Assembly (NCBI RefSeq): GCF_009650135.1 | Contig: NZ_CP045871.1 | Coordinates: forward strand, 1,240,001 to 1,304,000 | DNA: 64,000 bases | Origin: Litorivicinus lipolyticus | GTDB taxonomy: Bacteria > Pseudomonadota > Gammaproteobacteria > Pseudomonadales > Litorivicinaceae | Direction of reading: 5' to 3' | Part shown: one piece after another, positions 1-9,267 of the stretch | Layout of the letters: every line of letters begins with the position of its first letter | Numbering within the stretch: the first letter of the stretch is position 1 | Translations under genes and position numbers: made by a program | The notes under the pieces: model-generated | Database searches by the model: none | Told to the model about the DNA's origin: nothing | What the model saw: only the letters and a program-made list of their open reading frames with translations

Positions 1-73
1 TCACGTAGGGACTGCGGTGCCCAATTGCCTGGACTTCGAGTAACGACGTTCCGATATTCACAGAGAGAAACCT

Positions 74-3000
74 ATGCGCCACTTCCTTAGCTTAAGCCTA
101 TGGCTACTCAGCACTGCCGCGGCGGCTCAGCCATCGTTCAGCTGTGCCGGCACCGTTAACATGCCGGACCAAATGATCTGTGACAGCGTGACCTTGTCGG
201 CGCTGGACAACGCGTTGGCCGAGGCCTACGCCGATGCCACGCGCAACACCGCCGAATTAATCGAACTGCGTAAACGGCAACGCGCGTGGGTCGTCGAACG
301 CAACAACTGTCGCACCGACCCGTGTTTGGCGCAGTCCTATCAAGCCCGTATCAGCGCGGTGACTGCCTTGACGCGGCCGCTTGAAAATAGCGAATACAGC
401 GCCGGGCGTGGCAAGGCCGAAGTCCGCTATGAATTGAAAAAAGCCATCGATCCGGCGGCCGCTTTGGGGCCCTTTGTGCGTGTTACCGACACGGCCGGGC
501 GCGACGTCGAGCATGGCATTTTGTTGAAGGACCGAACCCTGACCATCACTGGGTTGGAGCCGTCCACCGACTACGACATCCGATTTCGAAAGGGGCTGCC
601 GCTGAGTGCCGGCGCACTTAAAGCGGATCAAGTGGTACGCGCGAACACGCCGGCGCTGCGACCGGGCCTGCAGCTGGTCAACGGCCGTGGTGTCGTCACC
701 TTGCCGGCGGGCAAGTCGCCTGTGGTTCAGTACCGGGCGACCGGGCGCGAGGCTTTGCATGTGCGGGTGTCGGGCATTTTGCCTGCGGTCGCCATTCGCG
801 CGTTACAGTCCGGCGGGCTGGACCGGCTCGGCTACACGTCACGGGCGGATGAAAAATTATTGCACCAGCAAATCATCCAGCTAACGCCAGATCGCTATGG
901 CCAAGCCGAGGGTTCGATTGCGCTGGGCTCGATGGGCCTGCCGGCGGGCACGGCGACCTTGATTGAAGTGTCATCGTGTCGCGACACGGCCTGTGATCGC
1001 CGCTATGACCGTGAATCGATCACGGTGGTGCCATCGGCCATGGCCCTATCGGCCGCGCGGGCCGGCGATGCGATTTGGGTGTCGATCCGTGACTACACAA
1101 CCGCACAGCTGATACGAAGCGGCAGCGTGACCTTGTATGCGCGCAACTCAGAAGCCTTAGGTCGCTTCCCGATCGAGCAAGACGGCTACGCACGTATTCC
1201 CAGTGCGTTACTGGACGGTACAAACGGTCAGCGTCCGTCGCTGCTGGCGGCCGAGCATTCCCAGGGCCACAGCTACCTATCGCTACTGGATGCGCCATTG
1301 TCGCTAAGCCAACTGCCGGTTCAGGGCGCCCAATCCAGTGTATTAGGCAGTGCCTATTTGCGTACCGAGCGCGGTGTCTATCGCCCCAGCGAGTCGGTTC
1401 ACTTTTCAGGCATTGCCCGGGCCACCGACCAACAGCCGTTGGCATCGACCGGCCTGCTGCTTGAAGTCGTGCGCCCCGATGGCAAGCGTATCGATCGCCG
1501 TCCCGTCCAAAGTGATCACAATGGACTGGTCACGGCCTCGCTCCAGCTCGGTGCCATTGCCAAGCGCGGCACGTACCGGGCGGTGCTAAAACGCGGCGAA
1601 TCGGTCATCGGGCGCACCCGCTTTCAGGTTCAGGACTTTGTCCCCGAAACCATGGAGGTGGCGATCCATGATGTTCCGGTGGCGATCAGTCCGGCCGACA
1701 CGCTGACGGTCAACACCCAAAGCGATTACTTGTTTGGTGCGCCGGGCAGTCACCGGCCGATTACGCTGACGTTGCGCCAACAGCCCGATCGGAGGGCGTT
1801 CGCCGCGTTTGACGGGTTTGTGTTTGGCGGGTTGGATGATCAAAACGATCGCATGGCGCTGCTGGATTCGACCACGCTGACCACGGCCCAGGGCGGTGAG
1901 GCCCGCTTTAGCTTTGCGCCGGCCGTGCTGTCAGCCATGGCCGGCGCGGCGGTACCGCAGCGGCTGTCGCTAACTGCCGAGCTGGAAGAGCTGTCAGGAC
2001 GTATTACGCGCCAGGCCACATCGACCCTTGTCGCCACACAGCCGCGCTGGGTGGGTGTAAAGCCCGTGGACGGTGCGCGCTGGTATGCCACCAACAGCCA
2101 ACCCCAATACAGCGTGATGGTCGCCGACAGTTTCACCGGCCAGGCCCATGACGGTGGTGTGCGTTGGCGGTTGATTAAAGAGGACTGGGATTACTACTGG
2201 TACACCCAAAATGGTGACTGGAATTACTCCGTCACCTATCAGGACGTCGGCATACGCGACAGCGGAACCGTCATGGTCGAAAACGGGCTTGGCACCTTGA
2301 CGCTGCCGCCATTGGCGTATGGCCGCTACAAACTCGAGTTAATGCCCTCGGTCGGTCAGCCGACCCAGACCCGTTTGCAAGTAGGGTGGTGGAGCACCTC
2401 GGGTGCCAATGCCGCGATCCCCGACACCCTCGACATGGCGGTCTCGAACCCGACACCGGCGGCGGGTCAGGCCGTGACGGTGACCTTGGAAGCACCCTTT
2501 AATGGCCGCGCCGAAATCATGGTTGTGGGCGAGGGTGTTCATCAAACCTTGGACGTGGCGCTGGTGGATCGTAAAGCTGAAATCAGCGTGACACCGCCGG
2601 AGTCCGCCGATCAGGTCTATATCTTGGCCAAGGCCTACCGTGCCGGACAACCCGATGCCCCCGGGCCATCCCGTGCCGTGGGCGCGGCTCACCTAACGAT
2701 TGAGCCGGAGCGGTTTTTGCAGGCGACCCGGCTAACGCTGCCCGACCTTGTCCGGCCCAACACCCGCGTCCAGATCGAAGTTGACGCGCCCGGTTCCCGT
2801 GATGGCGCCACGGTGGTGGCGACCCTGGTCGATGTCGGGATTTTGAACCTGACCGGCCATGCCAAGGCCGCACCGCATGATTGGTTTACGCGTAAACGTG
2901 CACTGGATGCGACGCTGTATGACGGCTACGGCTTGGTCGCCCGGATGCTGTCTGACTTTGGCGGGCAAACGCTGACCATTGGCGGTGACGAGGGTGGTGA

Positions 3001-5101
3001 AGCCGATGCACAGGCCACTTTCTTTGAAACCATCGCACGCCAAAGCAACCCGGTCCGGGTCAAAAACGGCAAGGCGCTGATCGGTGTGGATATCGGCCAG
3101 CTTAACGGCCGGGTGCGGGTCGATGTTATGGGCAGCGATGGCGCGCGATCGCTTCAAGCCAGCGGTGACATTACCGTGCGTGACCCGGTGGCGGTGACCT
3201 CGTCGGTGCCGCGAACCCTGGCCCACGGTGACCAGTTTATCGCCAGTGCCGGGCTGACGCTGACCGAAGGCGACGCCCAACGCGCGAAACTGACGTGGCG
3301 CACCGAAGGGCCCTTTAGCATCCAACGCCCCCTGGCCACCGTTGACTTCCAAGGTGCCGGGCAAACGCAAACGGTGCGCACGCCGGTCGCGGTGACGGCT
3401 AACGGCGCGGGGCGTATTGCACTGGACGTTGAGCTTGCGGACGGCGAGGTGTTGTCGTACGCCTGGCCGGTAACGGCGCGGGCACCTGGATCGATTATTA
3501 CGCTGCGCGAACGCTTTGAGTTACCCGCTAACGGATCCAAATCGCTGCCAATGTCGATGCTGGAATCGCTCGAAGATGGCACCGCGTCGGTATCGGTCTC
3601 ACGGGTGCCAATGCCGGATGCGTCGTCGCTGCTGGCGAGCCTGAGCCGCTACCCCTATGGCTGCTTGGAACAAACGGTGTCGAAGGCCATACCGCTGGCG
3701 TTGATGGACGCGGCCACGGCCGAATCCGTGGGCTTTGCACAGGCGCAGCGACAGTTGGCGCGCAGTTACCGGCGGCTGGCGGATCTGCAGCAACCGTCCG
3801 GCTTGTTTAACCTGTGGTCTTGGCGCGGCGACAGCGAACGCTGGCTCAGCCTGTACGCACTGGATTTCCTGCGCCTGCCGATACCCGACCGGGTGTTTGA
3901 CAGCGCCGAGTTTGACTCACTGGAGCGCCTGCGCGTGAACATGATCGACGCCATGCGGCCGAACTTGAACAACCTGGCGCGCGCGTCCGATACCGATGTC
4001 AAAGCCTACGCGCTGATGCACCTAGCCGAGTCGGGCCAGCCGGACGTGGGTGAGATGCGTTATTTGCTGCAACAGGCCTCGGACCTATCACCGACCGCAT
4101 TGGCGCAACTGGGTTACGGTTTTGCGGTGACGGGGGACGACGCGCGGGCGCGGGCGGCATTACGGGCCGCGACCCAGTCGAATACCACGGCGTATCGCTA
4201 TTCCAGTTACCGCTCGCCGCTGCGAGCCCGTGCCGCGACCGCCTATTACGCGATCAAAGCCGAACAAGCGGCCCTTAGCCGCGATGCGATTGGCCTGATG
4301 GACCGTTCGTTTAGCGACGAGCGCCGGCTCAGCACCCAGGAAAAGGCCTGGGTGTATCGCGCGGTCAATGCAGCGGCGGTACTTGGTGGTGCGAATGACG
4401 CCGACTGGTCCTTGAGCGGTGATGCGCACCCCAATGTGATCCCGATCGACGACGTAAAGCGCGTGATCGAAAGCCGGATCGATACACCGCTGTACGTGAC
4501 CTTTGCGGCCACCGGTGCCCGGGCCGATGCGCCTGCGCCGGATGCGTTGCGCCGGGCGATTGGCTGGTTGACCGATACGCCGGCCGCGGTCCGCACCGAG
4601 CGCACTCTGTATCGCTACGATGCCCAGTTCAACCCGTTGCCGCTGGCGACTGAGTCGCAACATATCGAGGTTAACCAGGGGGATCTGATCATGAGTGTGG
4701 TGACCACGCGCACCGAGGGTGTGCAGGTTGATGGCGAATGGCTGGTCGAGGAAAAAGCACCGGGCGGGTTGGAAGTCGAGAACCCGAATCTGGGCGGTTT
4801 AGATGCCATCGGGCTTTTGGAATCCATGGGCGAGGACACGCGCCAATACGACGAGGGCAACGCGGTCTACTTGGATGATCGCTATACGCGGGTGACCGAG
4901 ATTACCCGGTTCCAAAAACGCTCGGATGCACTGACGCTAGCCAGCAATCCGCCAAAGTCCGGTTGGTTGCGGACGCTGTCGTTGTGGCGCGCGGTGACGC
5001 CGGGTGTGTACCGCTACCCGGGGGCGGCGGTGGAGAACATGCTAAACCCGAGCCTGAACGCGCAATCGCCGTCACTGACCTTGACCGTCCGTGCGCGCTA
5101 G
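74..5101 (+). CDS. yfhM: Alpha-2-macroglobulin family protein with N-terminal LprI-like domain
   Basis: A 1675-residue secreted protease-trapping protein. Residues 1-19 form a Sec signal peptide ending in Ala-rich sequence. There is no lipobox cysteine, unlike the E. coli lipoprotein YfhM, so a soluble periplasmic form is inferred. Residues about 22-95 look like a DUF1311/LprI lysozyme-inhibitor domain, with four Cys and a Q-R-A-W-x3-R core. The rest is the macroglobulin chain. The thioester motif lies at Cys1197 (Y-G-C-L-E-Q-T), the bacterial CLEQ variant of CGEQ. In this family the thioester covalently captures attacking proteases. The gene overlaps pbpC by 11 bases, the conserved pair in which PBP1C is thought to repair peptidoglycan after envelope damage. 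A GAGAGAA-type ribosome site precedes the ATG. The family call is firm; the LprI domain is a strong pattern match. Confidence 0.93.
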   Translation: MRHFLSLSLWLLSTAAAAQPSFSCAGTVNMPDQMICDSVTLSALDNALAEAYADATRNTAELIELRKRQRAWVVERNNCRTDPCLAQSYQARISAVTALTRPLENSEYSAGRGKAEVRYELKKAIDPAAALGPFVRVTDTAGRDVEHGILLKDRTLTITGLEPSTDYDIRFRKGLPLSAGALKADQVVRANTPALRPGLQLVNGRGVVTLPAGKSPVVQYRATGREALHVRVSGILPAVAIRALQSGGLDRLGYTSRADEKLLHQQIIQLTPDRYGQAEGSIALGSMGLPAGTATLIEVSSCRDTACDRRYDRESITVVPSAMALSAARAGDAIWVSIRDYTTAQLIRSGSVTLYARNSEALGRFPIEQDGYARIPSALLDGTNGQRPSLLAAEHSQGHSYLSLLDAPLSLSQLPVQGAQSSVLGSAYLRTERGVYRPSESVHFSGIARATDQQPLASTGLLLEVVRPDGKRIDRRPVQSDHNGLVTASLQLGAIAKRGTYRAVLKRGESVIGRTRFQVQDFVPETMEVAIHDVPVAISPADTLTVNTQSDYLFGAPGSHRPITLTLRQQPDRRAFAAFDGFVFGGLDDQNDRMALLDSTTLTTAQGGEARFSFAPAVLSAMAGAAVPQRLSLTAELEELSGRITRQATSTLVATQPRWVGVKPVDGARWYATNSQPQYSVMVADSFTGQAHDGGVRWRLIKEDWDYYWYTQNGDWNYSVTYQDVGIRDSGTVMVENGLGTLTLPPLAYGRYKLELMPSVGQPTQTRLQVGWWSTSGANAAIPDTLDMAVSNPTPAAGQAVTVTLEAPFNGRAEIMVVGEGVHQTLDVALVDRKAEISVTPPESADQVYILAKAYRAGQPDAPGPSRAVGAAHLTIEPERFLQATRLTLPDLVRPNTRVQIEVDAPGSRDGATVVATLVDVGILNLTGHAKAAPHDWFTRKRALDATLYDGYGLVARMLSDFGGQTLTIGGDEGGEADAQATFFETIARQSNPVRVKNGKALIGVDIGQLNGRVRVDVMGSDGARSLQASGDITVRDPVAVTSSVPRTLAHGDQFIASAGLTLTEGDAQRAKLTWRTEGPFSIQRPLATVDFQGAGQTQTVRTPVAVTANGAGRIALDVELADGEVLSYAWPVTARAPGSIITLRERFELPANGSKSLPMSMLESLEDGTASVSVSRVPMPDASSLLASLSRYPYGCLEQTVSKAIPLALMDAATAESVGFAQAQRQLARSYRRLADLQQPSGLFNLWSWRGDSERWLSLYALDFLRLPIPDRVFDSAEFDSLERLRVNMIDAMRPNLNNLARASDTDVKAYALMHLAESGQPDVGEMRYLLQQASDLSPTALAQLGYGFAVTGDDARARAALRAATQSNTTAYRYSSYRSPLRARAATAYYAIKAEQAALSRDAIGLMDRSFSDERRLSTQEKAWVYRAVNAAAVLGGANDADWSLSGDAHPNVIPIDDVKRVIESRIDTPLYVTFAATGARADAPAPDALRRAIGWLTDTPAAVRTERTLYRYDAQFNPLPLATESQHIEVNQGDLIMSVVTTRTEGVQVDGEWLVEEKAPGGLEVENPNLGGLDAIGLLESMGEDTRQYDEGNAVYLDDRYTRVTEITRFQKRSDALTLASNPPKSGWLRTLSLWRAVTPGVYRYPGAAVENMLNPSLNAQSPSLTLTVRAR

Positions 5102-7079
5102 CCTGAAGGCATGGTGGGGCGCCTGGCTGGGGGTCCTGGTGCTGGTCACGGGCCTGACTGGCGAGTGGCTCATTCACGCCTCGGCCCTGCCACTAACCGC
5201 GCTGGGTCAGCAAAGCCTGGTGTTAGCGACGGCGGAGGGTCATTGGCTGCACGTGCGGGTATCCGAGGATCGGTATCGGTTAGCGCCCCAGGGCAGGATC
5301 AGCCAGACCTACATCGATTTGTTGCTGGCCTACGAGGACCGCAGGTTTTGGACCCATGGTGGCGTTGATGCGGTCGCAATTGTGCGCGCGGCGACAAATA
5401 ACTTGGCCCATGGCGGCATTGTGTCAGGGGCATCGACGCTGTCGATGCAGGTCAGCCGGTTGCTGCGGCCGCATGCGCGGACGTTGGCAGGTAAAGCCAG
5501 CCAAGCGCTCGGTGCTCTGTGGTTGGAGCGTCATTTTTCCAAGCAGGACATTTTGAATGCGTATTTCACCTTGGCGCCGTTTGGCGCAAACGTGGAGGGC
5601 ATCGAGATGGCCAGCCGGTATTGGTTTAACAAAGCCCCGCGTGATCTGAGCCATGCCGAATCAGCGTTGTTGGTGGCGCTGCCACAGAGCCCGGCCCGGC
5701 ACCGCCCGGACACACATCCGGTGCAGGCGAGGGCGGCGCGGGACCGTGTGCTGCGCAAGGGCTTTGAGAGCGGACTGCTGAGTTACCAGGCCTATCAAGA
5801 CGCTATCCTGAGTCCGCTGCCAAGCCAGCCACACCGGTTTGCGCAGGGCAACCATCACCTGGCGGATCGCGCCCAGATGGCGGGGCATAGTGGGCGGGTG
5901 ACGACGACGATCCAATCCGCGTTACAGGATCAGGTCAGCCAATTATCCCAGCGTTGGTGGCTGCCCGAGCGCGAGAACCTGTCGGTGTTGGTCGTTGGCC
6001 GCGACGGGGCCTTGCTGGCCCACGCCGGCTCCACGGGATATTTTGATAGCCAGCGCAAAGGCGCGATCGATTTTTCTCAGCGCTTTCGCTCACCCGGCTC
6101 GACGTTAAAGCCGCTGATATACGCCATGGCCGAAACGGCGGGGGTGCTGCGTTATGAGGAAGTCTACGTGGATGCGCCGCATGATTTTGGCGGCTACAGC
6201 CCGGTGAACTTTGATCGCTCCAACAAAGGCGCACAAACCTTTGGCAAGGCATTGGCGCAATCGCACAACCGGGCGGCGGTCGAGGCCTTGGACCGGTTAT
6301 CGCCAGCCGCCTTCATGGCGCGGGTGCGCCAGGCGGGCATTGATGTCGAGGGTGAAACCAACTTGTCGGCGGCGGTTGGTGGCATCGGGGTGTCATTGCA
6401 ATCCGTGGCGGGCCTGTATATCGCGTTTTTAAATGGGGGCGAGGCCAGGCGCGTTACTTGGGTCGCACGCGACCAGGCTGCGCCGGGTCAATCCATCATC
6501 GATGAACCATCCGCCGCCCGAACTAACTTCCATTTGCGCCAGGCCGCGTTGCCGGCGAATGTCCCACGTCGAGGCGTCCTAAATAATTTCGGATTAAAAA
6601 CCGGAACAGGTCCGCGTGGCAGCGACACCTTAGCGATCGCCTACACCGATCATTTCGTGGTGGCGGTGTGGGTGGGCAGCCCAGACAACGACCCACGCCC
6701 GCACAGCACAGGGCTGGCATCGGCCGCCCCCTTGGCGCTTGAGGTGCTTGGGCTTTTGCCCGAGTCGGCCGCCCCCTATTCGGTGGCGACGGGGCCACCG
6801 ATCCCGCGACACGACTCGGGTCGCCCATCAATACACCTGGCCTTCCCAGCGGACGGAACCGAGTTGGCGTTTCCACCCGGTGAACGGCGCATTACGCCTG
6901 TGATTGTCGGGGCGACGTATCCGGTCACGGTGGTGCTGAATGATCGATATGTGCAGACATTGGACAAACCCGGTGATGCGGTTGAGTTTCCAAGTGCTGG
7001 GTTCTGGGCGCTGGCGTATACGGATGCTGAGTCAAGTCAGTTGGCCGGGAAAGTTAGGGTGTGGTCGACCCACGATTGA
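5091..7079 (+). CDS. pbpC: Penicillin-binding protein 1C
   Basis: A 662-residue bifunctional class A peptidoglycan synthase that starts at a GTG inside the end of the macroglobulin gene. An N-terminal membrane anchor lies at about residues 10-28. The glycosyltransferase domain follows, with the E-D-R-R-F-W motif (catalytic Glu82) and the G-A-S-T-L-S-M-Q motif. The transpeptidase domain has the S-T-L-K box (Ser337/Lys340), an S-H-N triad and K-T-G at Lys503. The last 90 residues match the PBP1C C-terminal domain. It polymerises and may cross-link glycan at the inner membrane. Pairing with an alpha-2-macroglobulin is a known conserved arrangement, which suggests translational coupling and a shared envelope-defence role. 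All catalytic motifs seem intact. Confidence 0.95.
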   Translation: MRASLKAWWGAWLGVLVLVTGLTGEWLIHASALPLTALGQQSLVLATAEGHWLHVRVSEDRYRLAPQGRISQTYIDLLLAYEDRRFWTHGGVDAVAIVRAATNNLAHGGIVSGASTLSMQVSRLLRPHARTLAGKASQALGALWLERHFSKQDILNAYFTLAPFGANVEGIEMASRYWFNKAPRDLSHAESALLVALPQSPARHRPDTHPVQARAARDRVLRKGFESGLLSYQAYQDAILSPLPSQPHRFAQGNHHLADRAQMAGHSGRVTTTIQSALQDQVSQLSQRWWLPERENLSVLVVGRDGALLAHAGSTGYFDSQRKGAIDFSQRFRSPGSTLKPLIYAMAETAGVLRYEEVYVDAPHDFGGYSPVNFDRSNKGAQTFGKALAQSHNRAAVEALDRLSPAAFMARVRQAGIDVEGETNLSAAVGGIGVSLQSVAGLYIAFLNGGEARRVTWVARDQAAPGQSIIDEPSAARTNFHLRQAALPANVPRRGVLNNFGLKTGTGPRGSDTLAIAYTDHFVVAVWVGSPDNDPRPHSTGLASAAPLALEVLGLLPESAAPYSVATGPPIPRHDSGRPSIHLAFPADGTELAFPPGERRITPVIVGATYPVTVVLNDRYVQTLDKPGDAVEFPSAGFWALAYTDAESSQLAGKVRVWSTHD

Positions 7080-7203
7080 GTCGATCGGTTTGACGTAACA
7101 AAGCCTTACGGCGAAGCCAACTGCACAAATTACGCACACGGCGCCGGTTATCCATGCCAAGACATGAAGTGATATAGGTACCGCTGCGGCCAATCGGACT
7201 GCC

Positions 7204-7231
7204 TGTGGTTCGAATCCACATCGGGGCGCCA
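7204..7231 (+). other. Remnant of a tRNA 3' end (T-arm, acceptor strand and CCA)
   Basis: Bases 7204-7220 form a perfect tRNA T-arm: a 5-bp stem TGTGG/CCACA around the TTCGAAT loop. They are followed by a seven-base acceptor strand TCGGGGC, discriminator G and an encoded CCA. No matching 5' acceptor strand (GCCCCGA) and no credible anticodon arm occur in the preceding 100 bases, so this is not a complete tRNA. Such 3' ends are the usual attachment sites of tRNA-targeting integrases, and remnants mark old integration or deletion events. The discriminator G and the upstream CGGACTG would suit a serine tRNA, but this is only a guess. Confidence 0.55.
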
Positions 7232-7242
7232 TACTGGGCTAA

Positions 7243-7263
7243 GTGCCTGCTTTGCGCAGGCAC
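7243..7263. terminator. Hairpin between tRNA remnant and DUF3501 gene
   Basis: An 8-bp perfect stem GTGCCTGC/GCAGGCAC with a five-base loop sits 12 bases past the stop of the minus-strand operon and just after the tRNA remnant. Neither strand has a clear T run, so it may be a weak or Rho-assisted transcript end rather than a classic intrinsic terminator. Confidence 0.35.
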
Positions 7264-7274
7264 CCAGCGACACG

Positions 7275-7859
7275 CTACGCCAGATCTTGTGTCAGCGATC
7301 CCTGTGCTTCGGGTGAGATTTCGTCGACCCGGACGTTATAGGCCGCATGATCAATACCCATTGCGATGCTTTGACCGGCCTTGACCGCATTAATGCTGCC
7401 CGGGTCCAGCTCAAATCGGACAAAGTGCACGGCGGAGGTTTTGGTCTCATTAGCGCGTTCAAGGTCCTCATCGGCGATGGCGTAAATTCGATCACAGCCG
7501 GCGATTTGAACGTATAGGTGATTCTCGACGCCCTTAAGTTCCATCAAGCGTTGGGCTCGCTCATCGGCATCGACATACTCAATCATCATCGTCGCTTTCC
7601 AGTTGGTGCCATCTGGGATCAGCGGATTGTAGGCTTCCAGTTCATCCTCAATGCCCTCATCGTCGAAGGTTTTTTCAATCCGTAGCATCTCTTGAATTTG
7701 ATAACGCAGGGTAACCTCGTTCTCAAATGCCAAGGTGACATGATCTCCAAGGTAGATACGGCGCTGATTTTTGCACTCAATCGCTTCGGTGCGAAGGGTG
7801 TCGCGCTGGCGGTGATACTGCTCAAGCGACAGCAGAGAGTCACGGCTGATATGTGGCAT
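7275..7859 (-). CDS. DUF3501 family protein
   Basis: A 194-residue soluble protein that I recognise as DUF3501, a family of unknown function normally encoded beside a rubrerythrin and a GlpC-like Fe-S protein, as here. The sequence is acidic. It has no signal peptide, membrane segment or cysteine cluster (only two isolated Cys). A strong AGGAGG ribosome site precedes the ATG and overlaps the end of the upstream Fe-S gene (8-base gap), so the two are probably translated together. It is the last gene of a three-gene operon. A role in the same oxidative-stress or electron-transfer pathway is inferred from context only. Confidence 0.85.
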   Translation of the reverse strand: MPHISRDSLLSLEQYHRQRDTLRTEAIECKNQRRIYLGDHVTLAFENEVTLRYQIQEMLRIEKTFDDEGIEDELEAYNPLIPDGTNWKATMMIEYVDADERAQRLMELKGVENHLYVQIAGCDRIYAIADEDLERANETKTSAVHFVRFELDPGSINAVKAGQSIAMGIDHAAYNVRVDEISPEAQGSLTQDLA

Positions 7860-7867
7860 GTTGCCTC

Positions 7868-9211
7868 CTAAATTCCGTATGCCTTACGAACCAATGAAAT
7901 GGGGTGCGCAAGGTCTGGGTTGTTTTGATGGTTTTGCTCAATTCCCTGGGCGATGTGCTGCCCTCCCAAGGGACAGTCCGAGCTGATGTAGTCGGGCTCT
8001 GCCTGATTCATCTGACGAAATACCGGACGGCCGATCTTCATCGACTTTTCATGGAACTCTTTCTTAATGCCGTAAGTGCCCGCGTGCCCACTGCAGCGCT
8101 CGGTGGTTTTGACCGTTACGCCGGGCAGCGTCTTCAAGAACGCCTCGGTCTTTTTGCCAATGTTCTGGACCCGGCCGTGACAGGGTGCATGGTAGGCAAT
8201 GGTGCCGAGCTCGACGTTAAAGTCGTTTTTCAACAGACCATCCTTTGTTCGCTGCACCAGGTAATCAAAAGGGTCCCAAAAGGCGTCTTTGACCGCTTGC
8301 ACATCCGCATCCTCGGGATACATCAGCGGTAATTCCTGTTTGAACATCAAGGTGCAGCTGGGGACTAAGCTGGTTAGCGCGTACCCTTCGCGGGCCAGTT
8401 TAGCCAGGTGAGGGATGTTAATGCGTTTTAACCGGTCCACCCCGTCAAGGTCGCCTTGTTCGAGCTTCGGCATGCCGCAGCAGACTTCTTTTTCGGCAAC
8501 AGTCCACGGCACTTCGTTGTGTTCTAAAACGGCGACAAAATCATGGCCGATGCCAGGTTCGTTGTAATTGACATAACAGGTTGCGAACAAGGCAACTTTA
8601 CCGGGTGTCCGTTTGCCGTCTTTTACGTCGAAGGACAGGTTGGGGTTGGCCGCGCTGCGGAATTTTTTGCTGGCAAACTCGGGCAGCCAGGCATCTTTAT
8701 GAATGCCCAACGCCTTTTCTGCGACCGCACGAGCAGGGGACCATTTGTTGACCGCATTAATAGTCTCGGTCACCAGTGGAATACCGGCCATATGACCCAG
8801 CCCGTCAGTGCTCGACAGAACTTTATCCCGCACGCTTCCGCCGGATTCCTTAAATTCGATGGCTTTGTACTGAAGCATCAAGTGAGGAAAGTCGACATTA
8901 AAGGGGTGGGGTGGAACGTATGGGCATTTAGCGACGTAGCACATGTCGCACAGGTAACATTGGTCGACCACTTTCTTGTAGTCGGCTTTGTCGACGCCAT
9001 CAACCTCGAGAGTCTCACTCTCGTCAATGAGGTCGAACAGCGTGGGGAAGCTGTCGCATAGGCTGACGCATCGGCGACAACCGTGACAGACATCAAACAC
9101 GCGCTCTAATTCTTGGTTCAATGCTGCTTTGTCGTAGTAGGACTCTTCTCGCCACTTAAGCGGGTAACGAGTGGGTGCCTCTAAGTTGCCTTCTTTTGGG
9201 GGCGTGGGCAT
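7868..9211 (-). CDS. GlpC/heterodisulfide-reductase-like Fe-S protein
   Basis: A 447-residue protein. The N-terminal part has two 4Fe-4S ferredoxin clusters (C-H-G-C-R-R-C-V-S-L-C and C-Y-L-C-D-M-C-Y-V-A-K-C-P). The C-terminal half carries CCG-type cysteine motifs (C-C-G-M-P, and later C-S-G-H-A-G). This is the layout of GlpC and of HdrD-like subunits, which pass electrons between a flavoprotein or quinone and a partner. No glpA/glpB lies nearby, so a glycerol-3-phosphate role is unlikely. The flanking rubrerythrin and DUF3501 instead suggest an electron supply for peroxide reduction; that is inference. The start is the ATG with GGAG upstream. The rubrerythrin gene lies 56 bases upstream. Confidence 0.85.
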   Translation of the reverse strand: MPTPPKEGNLEAPTRYPLKWREESYYDKAALNQELERVFDVCHGCRRCVSLCDSFPTLFDLIDESETLEVDGVDKADYKKVVDQCYLCDMCYVAKCPYVPPHPFNVDFPHLMLQYKAIEFKESGGSVRDKVLSSTDGLGHMAGIPLVTETINAVNKWSPARAVAEKALGIHKDAWLPEFASKKFRSAANPNLSFDVKDGKRTPGKVALFATCYVNYNEPGIGHDFVAVLEHNEVPWTVAEKEVCCGMPKLEQGDLDGVDRLKRINIPHLAKLAREGYALTSLVPSCTLMFKQELPLMYPEDADVQAVKDAFWDPFDYLVQRTKDGLLKNDFNVELGTIAYHAPCHGRVQNIGKKTEAFLKTLPGVTVKTTERCSGHAGTYGIKKEFHEKSMKIGRPVFRQMNQAEPDYISSDCPLGGQHIAQGIEQNHQNNPDLAHPISLVRKAYGI

Positions 9212-9267
9212 GGTCTGGACTCCGGTTTAAACAGACGCGCGCCCAACGCAGGCGCGCGCTGATCGAC

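Noticed and set aside
2..43. Open frame of 13 codons ending in TAA before the macroglobulin gene
   Set aside because: It could be the tail of an upstream gene, but it is too short to identify and the window edge cuts it; no support beyond an open frame.
7157..7231. Complete tRNA gene
   Set aside because: The 3' end is perfect, but no 5' acceptor strand, D-arm or anticodon loop can be folded in the preceding 75-100 bases.
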